This document shows positions 9,938-21,862 of a stretch of 64,000 nucleotides of DNA, one piece after another. Location of the stretch: positions 1,798,001 to 1,862,000 of the forward strand of contig JAALGY010000061.1 of assembly GCA_032358165.1 (NCBI GenBank). Reading direction: 5' to 3'. Under the pieces are notes generated by a model that was not told the DNA's origin, ran no database searches, and saw only the letters and a list, made by a program, of their open reading frames with translations. This DNA is from Diplosphaera chodatii (lineage: Eukaryota; Chlorophyta; Trebouxiophyceae; Prasiolales; Stichococcaceae). The stretch's first letter is position 1. The number at the start of each line of letters is the position of its first letter. The translations under genes and the position numbers were made by a program.

Positions 9938-12900
9938 ATGCCGACGGAGCTGCTGGTGTGGCGGGTGACCGCCGTCGCCTCGCTGGCCACGCTGGCCGCC
10001 GTGGCGCTGTGGCAGTCCCTGCTGTGGGCGCCGCCCGCCGCGCTGCTGCCGCTGATGCAGCACGCTGCCGACTGGTCCTCAGGTGCGGCCTGCCCAGCGC
10101 ACTGCTCCTGCACCACAGCAGATGCACCTCGTCTGCGAGGAGAGCCCGCCGTGCCAGTGAGGAGCGATTGACATCAGGAGTGCCGGGTCGCTGTGGCTGC
10201 ACCCCGCAGCCATGGCGGCGTTGCTGCCGCCGGTGTGCTGCGTTGCACACATTCCAGCGCAGCGCCGGCACCCAAACACTCGTGCAGAATATAGTACCCT
10301 GTGCCTCATGCGGCGGCGCCACAGCTGGGAGCACACCGCCCCGGTGGTGTGGCAGTTGACATTCACGTCAGGCCTGTGTGCGGCGCGCTGCAGGCACCTG
10401 GCAGCTGCGGGAGCAGTACCAGGACCGCGTCATCGCTGAGACAGCGAGGTTCAGGCCCAACGGCAGCGACGCCCACGCCCTGTTCCCCCGGTTCTGGGGC
10501 CACTGGCAGCAGCAGCGGGCTCGGGGCGCGCGCATGGGTGAGGGTTTTGCAGCGGCGCAACATCCTGACGTAGTCAGAAGAGTTTCCTCGCAGCCAACCA
10601 GCTCGCAGCACTTTTCAGCCGTGAAGCCGCACAGCATCGTGTCATAAGGTCCTGGCCACCTGACATGTCGAAGCAACGGCTGTCCCGCTCTCAGGCTAGG
10701 GCATGCATGCACGCTGCAGGCGAGCGGATCTTCATCCCCATGAACGTCTGGGTGTGCGTCTACAAGTGGGTGTGCCCCGCCTGCTGACGCCGGTGCCCGG
10801 TTGCGCCTACGGCATGCACGCCCATCAAGCATCCCAGATGCACCTGACGCTCTTGCTTTTGCACCGTCGAGATGTCATCCCAGATGCTCTGTGTGGTCCT
10901 CATGATTTGCGGTTCTCACTGAGATTGATCTATGTCATGCTGCAGGTGCGCAGAAGGTGACGACTGGCAGATGGGGCCGTACATCCACAGCCTGGACCGC
11001 GCCTTCAAGTACTTCATGGTCACGGGGATGGACAAGGGCCTGCACATGTGGTGAGGGATTCGGTCCGTACACCCTGCAAGCGTCTGGCAGCGCGACACTA
11101 ACTGGGCACAGCCCCGCCGCAGTCTTGCTTTGAGCAGTGTGCCGTCACCTGCAGACAACAAATCGACATGCAGCAGCACAGTCGCAGTTCATCACAACCT
11201 CTCAGATGGTCGGGTTGGTCTGCTGCCCTAGCTTGTACTTTCACGTCGGATGCGTCACCAAGCATGTGGCACGTCCTGTGCAGGGGCGCGATGACTCCGC
11301 TGCCGGCAGGTGTGTGCTGTTCACCATCCAATGCGCCTGGTGACGTGCTCATGCAGCCCGCTGGCAGCGATAGGCCAATGGCACACAGGGCGCAGATGCA
11401 GTGTGGCCTGCTGGCCGCACCTCAGACAGGCATGCTCTGGGGTCGCAGCTGCTGACTGGGGTGTGTGTGCCCTGCAGATCTGGACATACTGGTGTTTCAC
11501 GGCGGCGGCATCACCCGCGGGGCGCGCAACATCGCGATGCCGGTGCTGCTGCCGAGCCCCGTTCCGAAGGGCCTGCCGAAGGACGTCGCCGTCAGCGCCG
11601 CGATGTGGACCGGCGCCCACGGCCTGCGCGGCGTCGTGAATGTGAGTTTGAAAAGAAAATGTATTTCTTTTTTCATTGATGAGTGTCATGCGAGGTCGGC
11701 AGGATGTTGACCCACTTCTTGCTGCTGATGTTGAGGGGTCTCATGAAGATGGCACAGCAACCTGACGAATATAAAGCAGAACTTGGGTCTGCACAGTGCC
11801 CACCAATCTTCTCACAGCTGCATCCGTGAACATTTCTATTGCTTGCATCAGGCTTTGATACAGATGCCCTGTAGTGATGCAAAGCTCTGCCCGTCTCCCG
11901 AATACTCACTGGATTGACATGATGCGCAGCTGCCCGCGCAAGGGTCTGGAGGCTGCAGCATCATACAAGCTGTCAGCTGATCTGCAGGAGACATGGCTTT
12001 CCTGGGGCCAACAAGAGGGTTTTGTATGGGCGGAGGGCCTGCCGAAAGAGGAGTATCACAGCCTAGTGGAGGTTCGCCTTCACTTTTCTGACCGGTCTGT
12101 GTCCTCCCTTTCAAGTCCTTTCTTGTCGCAGCGTGGTATGCATCTGCATGTGAGGCGGTATGGTTAGGCTGCGTCCCGGCCTGCTGCACTCTGCAAGCTC
12201 AACCTGCAGGCATACACTGCTTTTGCCCATGCTGCAGCGTTCGAACTTCACGCTGGCACCTCGAGGCAACGGGGTGTCATCCTACAAACTCTATGAGGTG
12301 AGTCACCCAGCGTGTTCTTGCCGATTATGCTGGGTGTGATATTGGACGGAAGCAGGGCTTATCTTCCACAGGGTGTCTGAAAGAATTCTGCAGCATACCG
12401 TGCAGGCGCTGCGCTTAGGGACAATACCGATATACATCTGGAAGTACACCCTGGTGGGTTGACATCTCAACCTCTTCGTTCCTCACGTATCGGTCGTGGT
12501 CCTCTGCTCTCCGTTGACGCCTTGCGCTGCTGGTACGGAGGCGATGTTTGTGATGGTTGAAGTGGCGGGAATGCAGGCGCTCCCCTATGCTGAGCTCGTT
12601 AATTGGAACGCCATTGCAGTTGTGATTGAAATCCATCAGGTGTGCAAACCCTTCTCAGTCATCGCAGTGCAGTTGTACTTTGACAATGAATGCAGCAGCG
12701 TTGCATGTGCCATCTAGGAACGTTTCTCCTCCCATCTGTGTTGCAGCCGCATGACATGATATTGGTGCTGGTCAGCCAACGTGGGTGCAGCTGTGCAGGG
12801 TGGGTGCCGCGCATCTGACGTGTTTTTCCTGGGGCTGCCTCCCATGCAGATCGGGACACTGCTGGACACCATTCGGTCCTTTGACGTGGTGTCGGCGCAG

Positions 12901-13062
12901 CGCAGCATCGCGGCCGCGCGGCACATGTGGACCTTCGAGTACGCGAACTGCTACATCGTGAGGCGGCTGGCGACAGAGCGCAACGGGCTGCCGCTGCCCA
13001 TCGCCGGGTTCAAAGACGACCCGGGCTGCGACTGCGCCGCAGGGTGCGGGGGACAGTGCTGA
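9938..13062 (+). CDS. exostosin-like glycosyltransferase (GT47), copy A
   Basis: Eleven exons in perfect phase: 9938-10082, 10394-10537, 10720-10771, 10946-11050, 11284-11309, 11478-11641, 11988-12071, 12238-12297, 12406-12453, 12577-12639, 12850-13062, giving 367 residues. It is a type II Golgi protein: the anchor at about residues 8-30 (WRVTAVASLATLAAVAL) is followed by a stem with FWGHWQQQRARG. The exostosin domain then runs from RIFIPMNVWVCVYKW through DILVFHGGGITRGARN and FTLAPRGNGVSSYKLYEALR to GTIPIYIWKYT and PYAELVNWNAIAVVIE, the acceptor/donor core of GT47 enzymes. The end is cysteine-rich (PGCDCAAGCGGQC). GT47 members add sugars such as Gal, Ara, Xyl or GlcA to wall polysaccharides; substrate unknown here. 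The next gene is a tandem duplicate with the same exon plan. Confidence 0.88.
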
Positions 13063-13875
13063 GAGAATGCTGTAGACTTGGAGTTGCTAAAAAGGTTGAG
13101 TTGCAGTCGTTATTTTCGTGTGTGTGGTTTGCTCAGTGTAGTGCGCCAGCGCTGTTGGCTTCAGGTCGGTGTCCAGGATCGCTGTGGCTGTCAAGGACGG
13201 TCAGTGCAGCCGCGCCTCTACAGCTAAGCCATGTCTAGAGAACATCCTTGGCGTAAGAGCAGTGTCCCAGCAGCCGTCCGGCTGCCGCCCTGCCCTCCCC
13301 TGCAGCCGAGAGACGTGCCGCCAGGGAAATAAGCAGCGTTTCTGCAGCATTCACCATGCTCTGACGCATGTGCAGTTGACCATTAGCCTTGCTTGCACAG
13401 CAGTGATGCAACGACCAAGACTGAAACTGCCGCTCATCACTACTAGCGTTGAGTTCTCTTTCAACGTCCACAGATTTGTCCATCGGGCTACACAAGCCTC
13501 GAAGATCACAACTCTGGACTCGAGGCAGTATCTGCAAACGGTACACGCAGAACACAGACATACAACTCGTTCCCATCAGGGCAATAGTTGATGCAGACCG
13601 TGCAGGCTAAAGCGTGAGATACGGGCCGGCTGCTGATCAGGCAGCAGCCTGCTGCTGACATGGGTTCATCCAGCACAGCTGACTGCGCACGCGTGCAGCA
13701 TCTACAGGCTCATTGCCATCTTTAGCAGAGCCCTTTGTGCAAGTGCCACCTCACAAGGTACCAGCGACTTGTGGTCAAAGCACGCTGGAGCTCACGGCAA
13801 GCAGCCGATACTGTACCAGGCAGTGAGGGCAGCAAGCTGACCATCCGCGTAAGGGGCAGCTGCCATTGATTGAAC
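13063..13875. other. intergenic between the GT47 copies
   Basis: No supported exon. It should contain the 3' UTR of copy A and the promoter of copy B. I saw no obvious long similarity to the region upstream of copy A, so the duplicated block may not extend far beyond the genes. Confidence 0.5.
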
Positions 13876-16744
13876 ATGCTGAGAGAGCTGCTGGTGTGGC
13901 GGGCGACGGCGGTCGTGTCGCTGACCATGCTGGCAGCTGTGACTCTGCGGCAGTCCCTGCTGCGGGCGCCTCCTTCCGTCCTGCTGCCGCTGATGCCGCA
14001 CGCCGCAGGCCGCTCCTCATCAGGCAGGGGCTGGCACGTCACGTTGCTGCATGCCGCTCTGCACCTTGCTTGCAGCACAGCAAGCTCGCTCGGAGTCATC
14101 ACACCAGCGCTGCAGAGCTGGCGCTTGTGGAACTCACGGCCATGGTGATGCCGCTGCTGCCGCCGCTGCACGCTGCAGGAGCGCAGGAGCTGCGGCGGCG
14201 GCACCAGGACCGCGTCATAGCTGACACGGCGGTCTTCAGGCCCAACGGCAGCGACGCCGACTCCCTGTTCAGCCGGTTCTGGGGCCACTGGCGGCAGCAG
14301 CGGGCTCGGGGCGCGTACATGGGTGAGGGGACCGGAATGCAGTGCAGAAACAGGCCTGAAGCGGTCAGTTGAGCTTATATGTGATGCAGCGACGTCTTTG
14401 TGTCTATCTGAGAGCTGATGCGAGATGTGCCCAACACTGTAGGTCAGCGAATCTTCATCCCCATGAACATCTGGGCGTGCGTCTACAAGTGGGTGTGCTG
14501 TGCTTGTTTGCTGCTGTGTCTGTCATGCATGCGGCTTGCGTTCCAGACGTCCTAGATGCACGCAATGCCATCACTAATCTTAACCAGCATGTCACTCAGT
14601 GTACAGTGAGGTTGCTCTGCAACCCCCTTGCCAATCTGCAGGTGTGACAAAGACAACCGCGTTGACTGGCAGATGGGGCCCTACGTCCACAGCCTGAACC
14701 GCACCTTCAGATACTTCACCGTCACGGGGATGGATAAGGGGCTACACATGTGGTGAGGATGCTGCCGGTGGATGTAACTGTGATCTTTTTGTTGACATAT
14801 CAAGCATCAGGCACAGCCTGTGCCAAAGACTCGGCATGGTGAGGCACATCGCCGTCACATACAGAAGTGCGATGAAGGGCTGTTGTTAGCAGCCTACCCA
14901 CTAATCTGCCCCAGCACAGCAGCAGCGCAAAGATTCCCAGATGGTCAGCTCGGCCTGCTGTTTCTGTGAGTCTATTTGTGTGCATTCTGTCAGCTGAGTT
15001 GCCTCTGTGACGTGCCCCTGCAGGGGCGCAATCACTCCGCTGCCGGCAGGTGTGCGCTCTTGTCTCATGGCGCAACGTGACTAGTGAATCAACCACACAC
15101 ACTGCTGATCCTATCAAGCGTCAGGCGTACAGAGACAGAAGCAAGTCATCTGCTTGTGGTGGCACCGCACAGCGGACACCTGCATGTGACCACCACTGAC
15201 TGAAATAGATGTATGCCGTGCAGATCTTGATATGCTGGTGTTCCACGCCGGCGGCGTGACGCGGGGAGCGCGGAACATCGCGCTGCCGCTGCTGCGCCCG
15301 AGCCCCGGGCCTCGGGGCCTGGCGAAGGACGTCGCCGTCAGCGCCGCACTGTGGACCGGCAGCCACGGCACGCGCAGCGTCGTGAACGTGAGTGTGGCGT
15401 CCAGGTGGCTACCGTGGCTATTTCTGTGGAGCACGGTGCTACACAGCGCGACATGCAAGATGATAGGACTAGAGGCAACAGGGCGCCCAGTGGAAGTCTC
15501 ACAGCTGTGTTTGCAGCGCATCAGCACGTGTCACGCTAATTGCTTTCTGCTTGCAAATGAGTGATGCGAACTCGTACCCAACGCTGTCACTCATGAACCT
15601 TTGCAGTAAGCATGTGTCAAACGACACACTTGCACACGCATCTCGGCTCCTGGAGGCCTGCATGCAGCGCATGTGCGTGGCTGTGTTGCATGCTGCAGGA
15701 GACGTGGCACTCCTGGGGCCCACAGGCCGGCTTTGTGTGGGCAGCAGGTCTGCCCCCTGGAGAGTACCACAGCCTGATAGAGGTCCGCATCACCGCCTAT
15801 GGACTGTGGTCTGTTCCCTTGACGATACCCTCTGCTGCCGAGCGCCTGGATCTGGCCCTCTGAGTCGAATGCCTAGCCTGACACCTGGCCTGCTGTTGCG
15901 ACGACCATACGCTGTCCTGCCCGGCAGCGGTCAAACTTCACGCTGGCGCCTCGTGGCAATGGCGTGTCGTCCTACAGACTGTTCGAGGTGCGTCATGAAG
16001 CGAACAGGTTTCACTCGTTCCTGACCACATGAAGCACGCATGTGTCACAGGATCTGAGGATGTCTCTCAGGATCTCTGCTGTGCAGGCGCTGCATTTGGG
16101 GACAATCCCAATATACATCTGGAAGTATACACTGGTGGGCACTTGTGTTGCTGACGCTGCGACGCCTTTGACCCCTGCACCGGCTGATTACTGGCCTTTG
16201 TGCTTGTTGTTTACCCGTGGTCATTGGAACCAAGGTCATGTTCTGAGAATGCAGGCGCTCCCCTTTGCGGAGCTCATTGATTGGGACACCATTGCAGTAG
16301 TAATCGAAATCCATCAGGTGTGCGCACCCTGCACACCCACTGCATGGCTACTGCAGGCAGCCCTTGGTCACAGCAGCACGATGCTCGTGCATGTCAACCA
16401 CAGTTGTGTTGGGGCTGCCATAAGCGTCATTCCCCTGCGGCCGCACCACATGCTTTGCCGTCTGCCACCTCATCAATGCCCGGTGCATGCTGCGCACATG
16501 GTTTTGTGAGCTGTACTCGTCATGCACACAGATCAGCACGCTGCTGGACACCATCCGCAGCTTCGACGTCGCAAGGGCGCGGCGCAGCATGGCAGCTGTC
16601 CGGCACATGTGGACGTTCGATTATGTGAACAGCTACATCGTGAGGCGGCTGGCAACTGAGCGCCAGGGCCTGCCAATCCCCAAGGCCGCCTTTGCAGACG
16701 ACCCGGGCTGCGACTGTGCCCCAGGGTGTGGGGGGAGGTGCTGA
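13876..16744 (+). CDS. exostosin-like glycosyltransferase (GT47), copy B
   Basis: Eleven exons: 13876-14023, 14179-14322, 14443-14494, 14642-14752, 15024-15049, 15224-15387, 15699-15782, 15928-15987, 16087-16134, 16255-16317, 16532-16744, giving 370 residues. Nine of the eleven exons have exactly the length found in copy A; the other two differ by 3 and 6 bases. The architecture is the same: anchor (WRATAVVSLTMLAAVTL), stem (FWGHWRQQRARG), exostosin domain (DMLVFHAGGVTRGARN, FTLAPRGNGVSSYRLFEALH, GTIPIYIWKYT) and a Cys-rich C-terminus (PGCDCAPGCGGRC). Exons are well conserved and introns are not, so the duplication is not recent. The first intron starts with GC where copy A has GT. The 3' end converges with the minus-strand gene at 17004; the stops are 259 bases apart. 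Confidence 0.88.
14024..14178 (+). other. GC-AG intron in GT47 copy B
   Basis: The donor reads tcatcag|gcaggg where copy A has tcctcag|gtgcgg at the same codon and phase. The acceptor is ctgcag. The phase-1 join gives the same residue order as in copy A, so a GC donor is strongly supported. Confidence 0.7.
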
Positions 16745-17003
16745 TGGAGGCACTAAGTTTGAATGAATGAAGCAGTCATCGCTGTGAACCTGTGATCGGG
16801 TTGTTTGCTGATCGATGGTGCGGTTGCCGTCAGCATGGTGACTCATATTTATCAGCTCCAGTTCGGTTTCCAGCACTTCTGGTGCACGGGGGTATGGTTG
16901 CCAGCACCACTGCGCAGCCCTTCAGTTGTGGCAAGCTGCGCTGAGCATCAGAATCACGTCGGAGCGACATCCCAGCAATCCCTCTGCTGTGACACACCAG
17001 CTG

Positions 17004-20000
17004 CTACACCGCCGTGTCGGCTCTCAATCGCGGCTTGTCTCTGGCATCGGTGGCACCCGCGCCGACCACCACTTCCCAATTCCACATCTGCAGCGGCAGA
17101 CCCATAGCCATCAAGGTTCTTGGTGGCTGCCCATCAGTCGCTCTCAGGCAGACTTTACAGCTGCTTGCTGCAAACCTATATGCAAGGTGCTTACATTCGT
17201 GAAGCTCTCGTACTGCTTCACCATGTACAGGTGGTATGCCTGCACCGTCACACCAGTATGTCAATCGCATGTTGTTCTCGATGGGCTACAGCAGCTACTG
17301 TGCAATGGCTTCACGCCACAGCCCTGCCAACGGGACCAGTGTATTGCGAGGCCCAACTGCTGTGAGGCACATGCACACAGCACTCGGCGTGTCCACATAC
17401 CAACTGAGCAGGGGTTGTCGGCAATCACCATTGGGAAGTCTTGCAGTTCCGACAACAGTGACAGGCTGCGGAGGTGGCCACCTGGTACAGCAGCTCCAGG
17501 TCGTTGGCCTGCTGCTCTAGGGGTATGACCGCCCCGGCACTGAGGCCGCCGTGTGCTGACGCCATGCTGGCGAGCATCTCGTCGTCCTACCCGACAGTAT
17601 GACAGTATGAATGCCAGCGCTGATGTGAATCGACAAGTGGTGTTGCCGCATGCTTGCTTGCAGCAGTACCTACCGACAGCATAGCACGGCAGGTGCGTCA
17701 GGTGTAGGGACTTGCACCACTTTCCTTTTGTGAAATCCAAGCCATATTGAGGTGTGCAGCTGGGCCAGCAACCCACCTCGTCAGGTACGATGCAGTGGCT
17801 CCTGCGGCGGTGCTCCCCCGGCCAGCAGTACCCGTTGTTCGGCCACGCCGACAGCACCTTCAGCGTGTCCTGCACCAGCCTGCGTTGCCGCCAACCAAAC
17901 TGAGAGTATGGTGGCGTACAGGATGAACGACCAATGGGCCGCTGTAAAAGGGTGATGTAATCCTGTCACACCAACACACCATAGCATCTGCACTTGTCTT
18001 TGCTGCCGGCCTGCTTGCTGTGCGTGCACACACGCTCAGGTTATGAGAGAGCTCTAGCAGGGCTGAGCGGAGCACTCTTTGGCACACCTTGCAAGACCGC
18101 CGAGCCCAATGTCTTGCCGGATGCTCCAGCGATCAAACAGGTGGTGCCGCTGCGGATCTGACTCGAGGTAAGAATAGCCTGCAGCCATCAGTCGCGAGGT
18201 CAGACAGGCAGCCGCGGCTGCTGGGCTCCTGCTCTTCTGCTTCTGCTTCTGAAAAACGCACTGTCAGAGCCACACAGTAGTCGTTGGCTCAGCGCTGCCA
18301 TCCTGTCAGACGGTGCCGTCGCAAGTTACATGGTACTGCTTCGGTCTCACCAGGGTCAGTGACCCCGAAACCGGCCAGCCATGTGCAGCGGGAGAAGCTC
18401 ATGCGCCCATCTCCTGTCGCACCACACAGTGCCAAGCTTGCTGTGCTGCAGCCATTGCACGCTTGTGTATGCACGACCCCTCTGCCCTGCAGCTGCGACA
18501 GAGGAACTGCAGCAGAGCATAAGTGCTGCCGCAGCCCCCCAGTCAAGCTCAGGGAGACCTGCAGCGCTGGCGCTGCACACGCAGGCAGCGAAGCCGTCGT
18601 AGTCCAGCTGCTGCAGGAGCCCCACGCTCAGCAGGGCGCCCGCCTCTGCTGGCACGCCGTGCCAGTGTGGCGGCGGCACCTGCACGATGCGGACATGGCA
18701 AAAGTTAGCGCAGCACTCGTACATCGGCCTGAGAGTGCCGTCATCAAATTGTTGGCTGCGATTCGTCAAGTGCAGCGCAGCAGCATTGCCGTGTGTTAAG
18801 CTTTCTGGACAGCGCTGACCTGCTGGCTACAGGGCCTGCTGGCACGCAGGTGCCGCTGCCAGTGGGCGCAGAGTGCTGCTGCGGTGCAGGGACAGCCCAG
18901 GAGCGGCGGCACCGCCATTCTGGGGCCAGCGTCACCTGCAGCGTGGCAGCCCCCCAGATAGCAGCACAGCCGAACATGTGCAGCCACAGTGCAGCTGCAT
19001 AGGCTGCCACAGAATAGATGATGCTTTGCAGCCTCTGTGCGTCATGTGTTTAACAAGGTGCTGGGAACCCGCAGGACCCAGGTTCGTTGCAAACGAGGAA
19101 CCGATAGTGGCACTCTGCGTTGCTCACCTGTGACGTTGAAGCCGCAAGGCACGCAGCGCAGCGACCAGTCTCCCTGAACACCTTCGCCTCCTACTGTGCC
19201 TGCCGTCGCTACTGCATCTGCACCAAATAGCACTACTCAGCAATCGTTCAGGTTTTAGGTAGCGTCATGGTGCTGGCTGAGCTCTGCAGAGCTGTTTGGC
19301 CCCAAGACAGCAGCGGCCAACAGCAGGATGAAGCTGTACCTGATACGAAGTGCGGCATATCTGAGTCCAGCTCGTGTGTCTCCAGAGCACGGACGATGCC
19401 CTCAGGAAAGAAGGCGGTGTCATCTGCGCCCCAGATCATCCACCTGTAGCTGCCGTTCAGCACCCTGCATGGTCACACCCCCGCCAGGTCAGCTCGTCTG
19501 TAACTGCTGTCGCTCACACATATCACCTGGTTGACAGGCAGGCGAGGCTGCAAAGAGTGGCATGCCAGTCGGCGACGCTGCAGCCCTGGTACCGACCTAT
19601 GCGCAACCAGGGGCGCCAGTGCCAGACGCTGCTGCGCATCAGAGGGTTGTGACAGGGTCACCCAGTGCTCTGCGGGATCATCCAGTCTTGCAGCTGTCGC
19701 GTTGCTGTCTGTTAAGATGACTGCTCGGACGCCCAGTGGCTGCACACAAACTCACGAACTTGCCGCCGGGTTTTCTTGCAGTTGCTGTCTTCAGCAGCGG
19801 TACCACTTTCAGGCCAGCTCCTTAGGTTTGCAGCTGGCTAGCTGGCTAGGGCCAGCCGCAAGTTGGATCTGTGTCAGCCAATGTGCCGCCAGCATAGCTG
19901 GTTAGCAATGCAGTAGGTACTCTGTAGTGACGCTCACTGTACCAAGTACACACAACAAACCTTATAGCTGCAGGACAAGAAGCAAGCATCACAGGAACGT

Positions 20001-21214
20001 AGGTACACCTGGCGCCAAATGCGGCTGGCAACTGCGAGTGCGTGGCGGTCTGCAGATGTGGACGTCACGTACGCAAAGTCGCGGCCCCGGAGCGAAGCCC
20101 GGGGCACAATGCCGTCTCCTCGCTGCTCTGCATGGCACGTGTACCAAAAGATAAACCCTGAACGTCACAGCTTTGCAACTAACGACCCTCCTGACATAAA
20201 TGCAAAGTGAGCTGCAGATATAGATCTGACAGTCACAAGACCTGGAGTCAGACGGGCCTGCATCGTTGCAGCTGCTGTGTTGACCGCGGCGGCAGCTCGG
20301 CCGGCAGCCAGTGTCGCATTGCCCGTGCCGCCGCTGCCCACCTCCAGCACAGCCCGGCTGACGGCGGCGGCCGCTGCGGCGACGTGCACAGCGCAGGGCT
20401 CGCCGGGCCACGCATCCGCCGTGAAGGCAGCTGCCGCCCTCTGGGCCGCCCCGATGACGTAATGGACTGCCTCGGCGCTGTCTCCATCCCTGTGCTGAAA
20501 TGCTGCAGCGCGCACTGCAGCGTGCACCGCATGTGCTGCCGCAGCCGCAGCTGCAGCTGCCTGCAGGCGTTGGCGAAACGTCCTCAACGCTATGTGTTGA
20601 GGTGAGTTTGTCAGCGTCTTCAGCATGGGACATTCCGGACATACAGCGCAAGCCACCGAGCAATACTTGTCGGCATACCTGCTGAACAGGGCTGCTGGGG
20701 GCCCAGCGCTCGGCGGCGTACACTGCAGCCGCCGCAGCATCAGAAGCAGCCTCGAGAATGCACAGGACAGCAGGGTGCAGCTCCAGCGTGCCGTGCGGGT
20801 CTTGAGCAGGCGCTGCAGGACTGACTGCACCAGCATGCGCTGGTTGCGGCTCGGCATCGATTGCCACTGCGCCATGCAAGCCTGGGATGACGCTGGCTGC
20901 AGGTGAGCTGCGCTGCCATTGGCGCATCGTCAAAGAGCCACCATGTGGTCTCCTACCTGAAGATGGCGTCATGCTGTCAAACCCTGTGACAATGATTGGC
21001 AGTGGCCGTCCGGCCTGTGGTGAGTTACACCTCAGCAGCACGCAAATGGGAACTCACCGACTGCAGGATGCCAAATGAGACCAGAGCTCCCACCTGAGGA
21101 CATCATGCCAGCAACAGCCGCCAGCAGCATCGCTGCGGCAGCAACGCACGCAGTGCGGAGCATGGCATCAGGGGCGCTGATACAACTTTTCCACGTTTTC
21201 GGCCTCAGCCGCAT
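17004..21214 (-). CDS. GT31/DUF604-like Golgi glycosyltransferase
   Basis: Fifteen exons all in phase (high to low): 21094-21214, 20679-20896, 20242-20560, 20009-20127, 19597-19739, 19340-19464, 19128-19217, 18936-18994, 18559-18679, 18351-18506, 18088-18178, 17777-17879, 17482-17586, 17195-17239, 17004-17087, giving 632 residues. It is type II: cytosolic MRLRPKTWK, then the anchor TACVAAAAMLLAAVAGMM. A long Ala-rich stem (about residues 41-220) precedes a Fringe/DUF604-type catalytic domain. Supporting motifs: FAYVTSTSADRHA, VILTDSNATA, WMIWGADDTAFFPEG (metal-binding DD near residue 321), AGALLSVGLLQQLDYD and GDGRMSFSRCTWLAGFGVTD, equivalent to the GDxRLxxCxWxxG block of the family. The linkage made is unknown. 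It is divergently placed from the FkbM gene with 648 bases between starts. Confidence 0.85.
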
Positions 21215-21862
21215 GTTGTCAGTTGCCGCAGTAGTCACACAGGCGCTGGCATCAAAGCTGCTCTGCTACTGATCTGCACATCATGCATGTACAGTACCCA
21301 AGAGTCCAGCGCTTCGCCGTATGAGAAGCTGCTGGTTGCCGCCTGGTCACAACGTATAGAAGCACACGGGGTGGACCATGTCTCAGATTGAGGATCGTGA
21401 TACACCCTCGAGGTCGCCCATCCAGCAGCACACGCAAGCCTCTACGTACAGTTCTGCAGTGCAAAGCCAGGTGCGGTCCCAGGGCGGGCCAAGCATGGCA
21501 TCCTGGGACACCTGAACACCCTCGAGCTTGCAAACGGATTGCAAGCACTACATCTAGTGACACATATGCTACCTTGATGATGTGTGGCGCAGTTTGACGG
21601 ATCAGAAGCCCTGCCTGTCATACATGTGCGTGCATGTATGTGCCCGCCGACTTTCCCGCCACGTATATCTGGTGACAATGCTTCGGAACGTGCAGCCCTT
21701 TTGGCCTTCACTTTGGACCCTGCGGTGCTGTGACTGCCAGCAGGTCCATCATCACCCAGCTGGTTGATGCACTCTGAGCTGCTTGGCCACAGTCGCCTCG
21801 ATCCAAGGCAGCGGTGCGCTGGCGCGAATGCGCCATGGCAGCATGTCACTGACAACAGCGGA
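21215..21862. promoter_or_regulatory. shared intergenic promoter region (GT31-like / FkbM)
   Basis: The two genes start on opposite strands 648 bases apart, so this stretch must contain both promoters. I recognised no core element. Confidence 0.4.
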
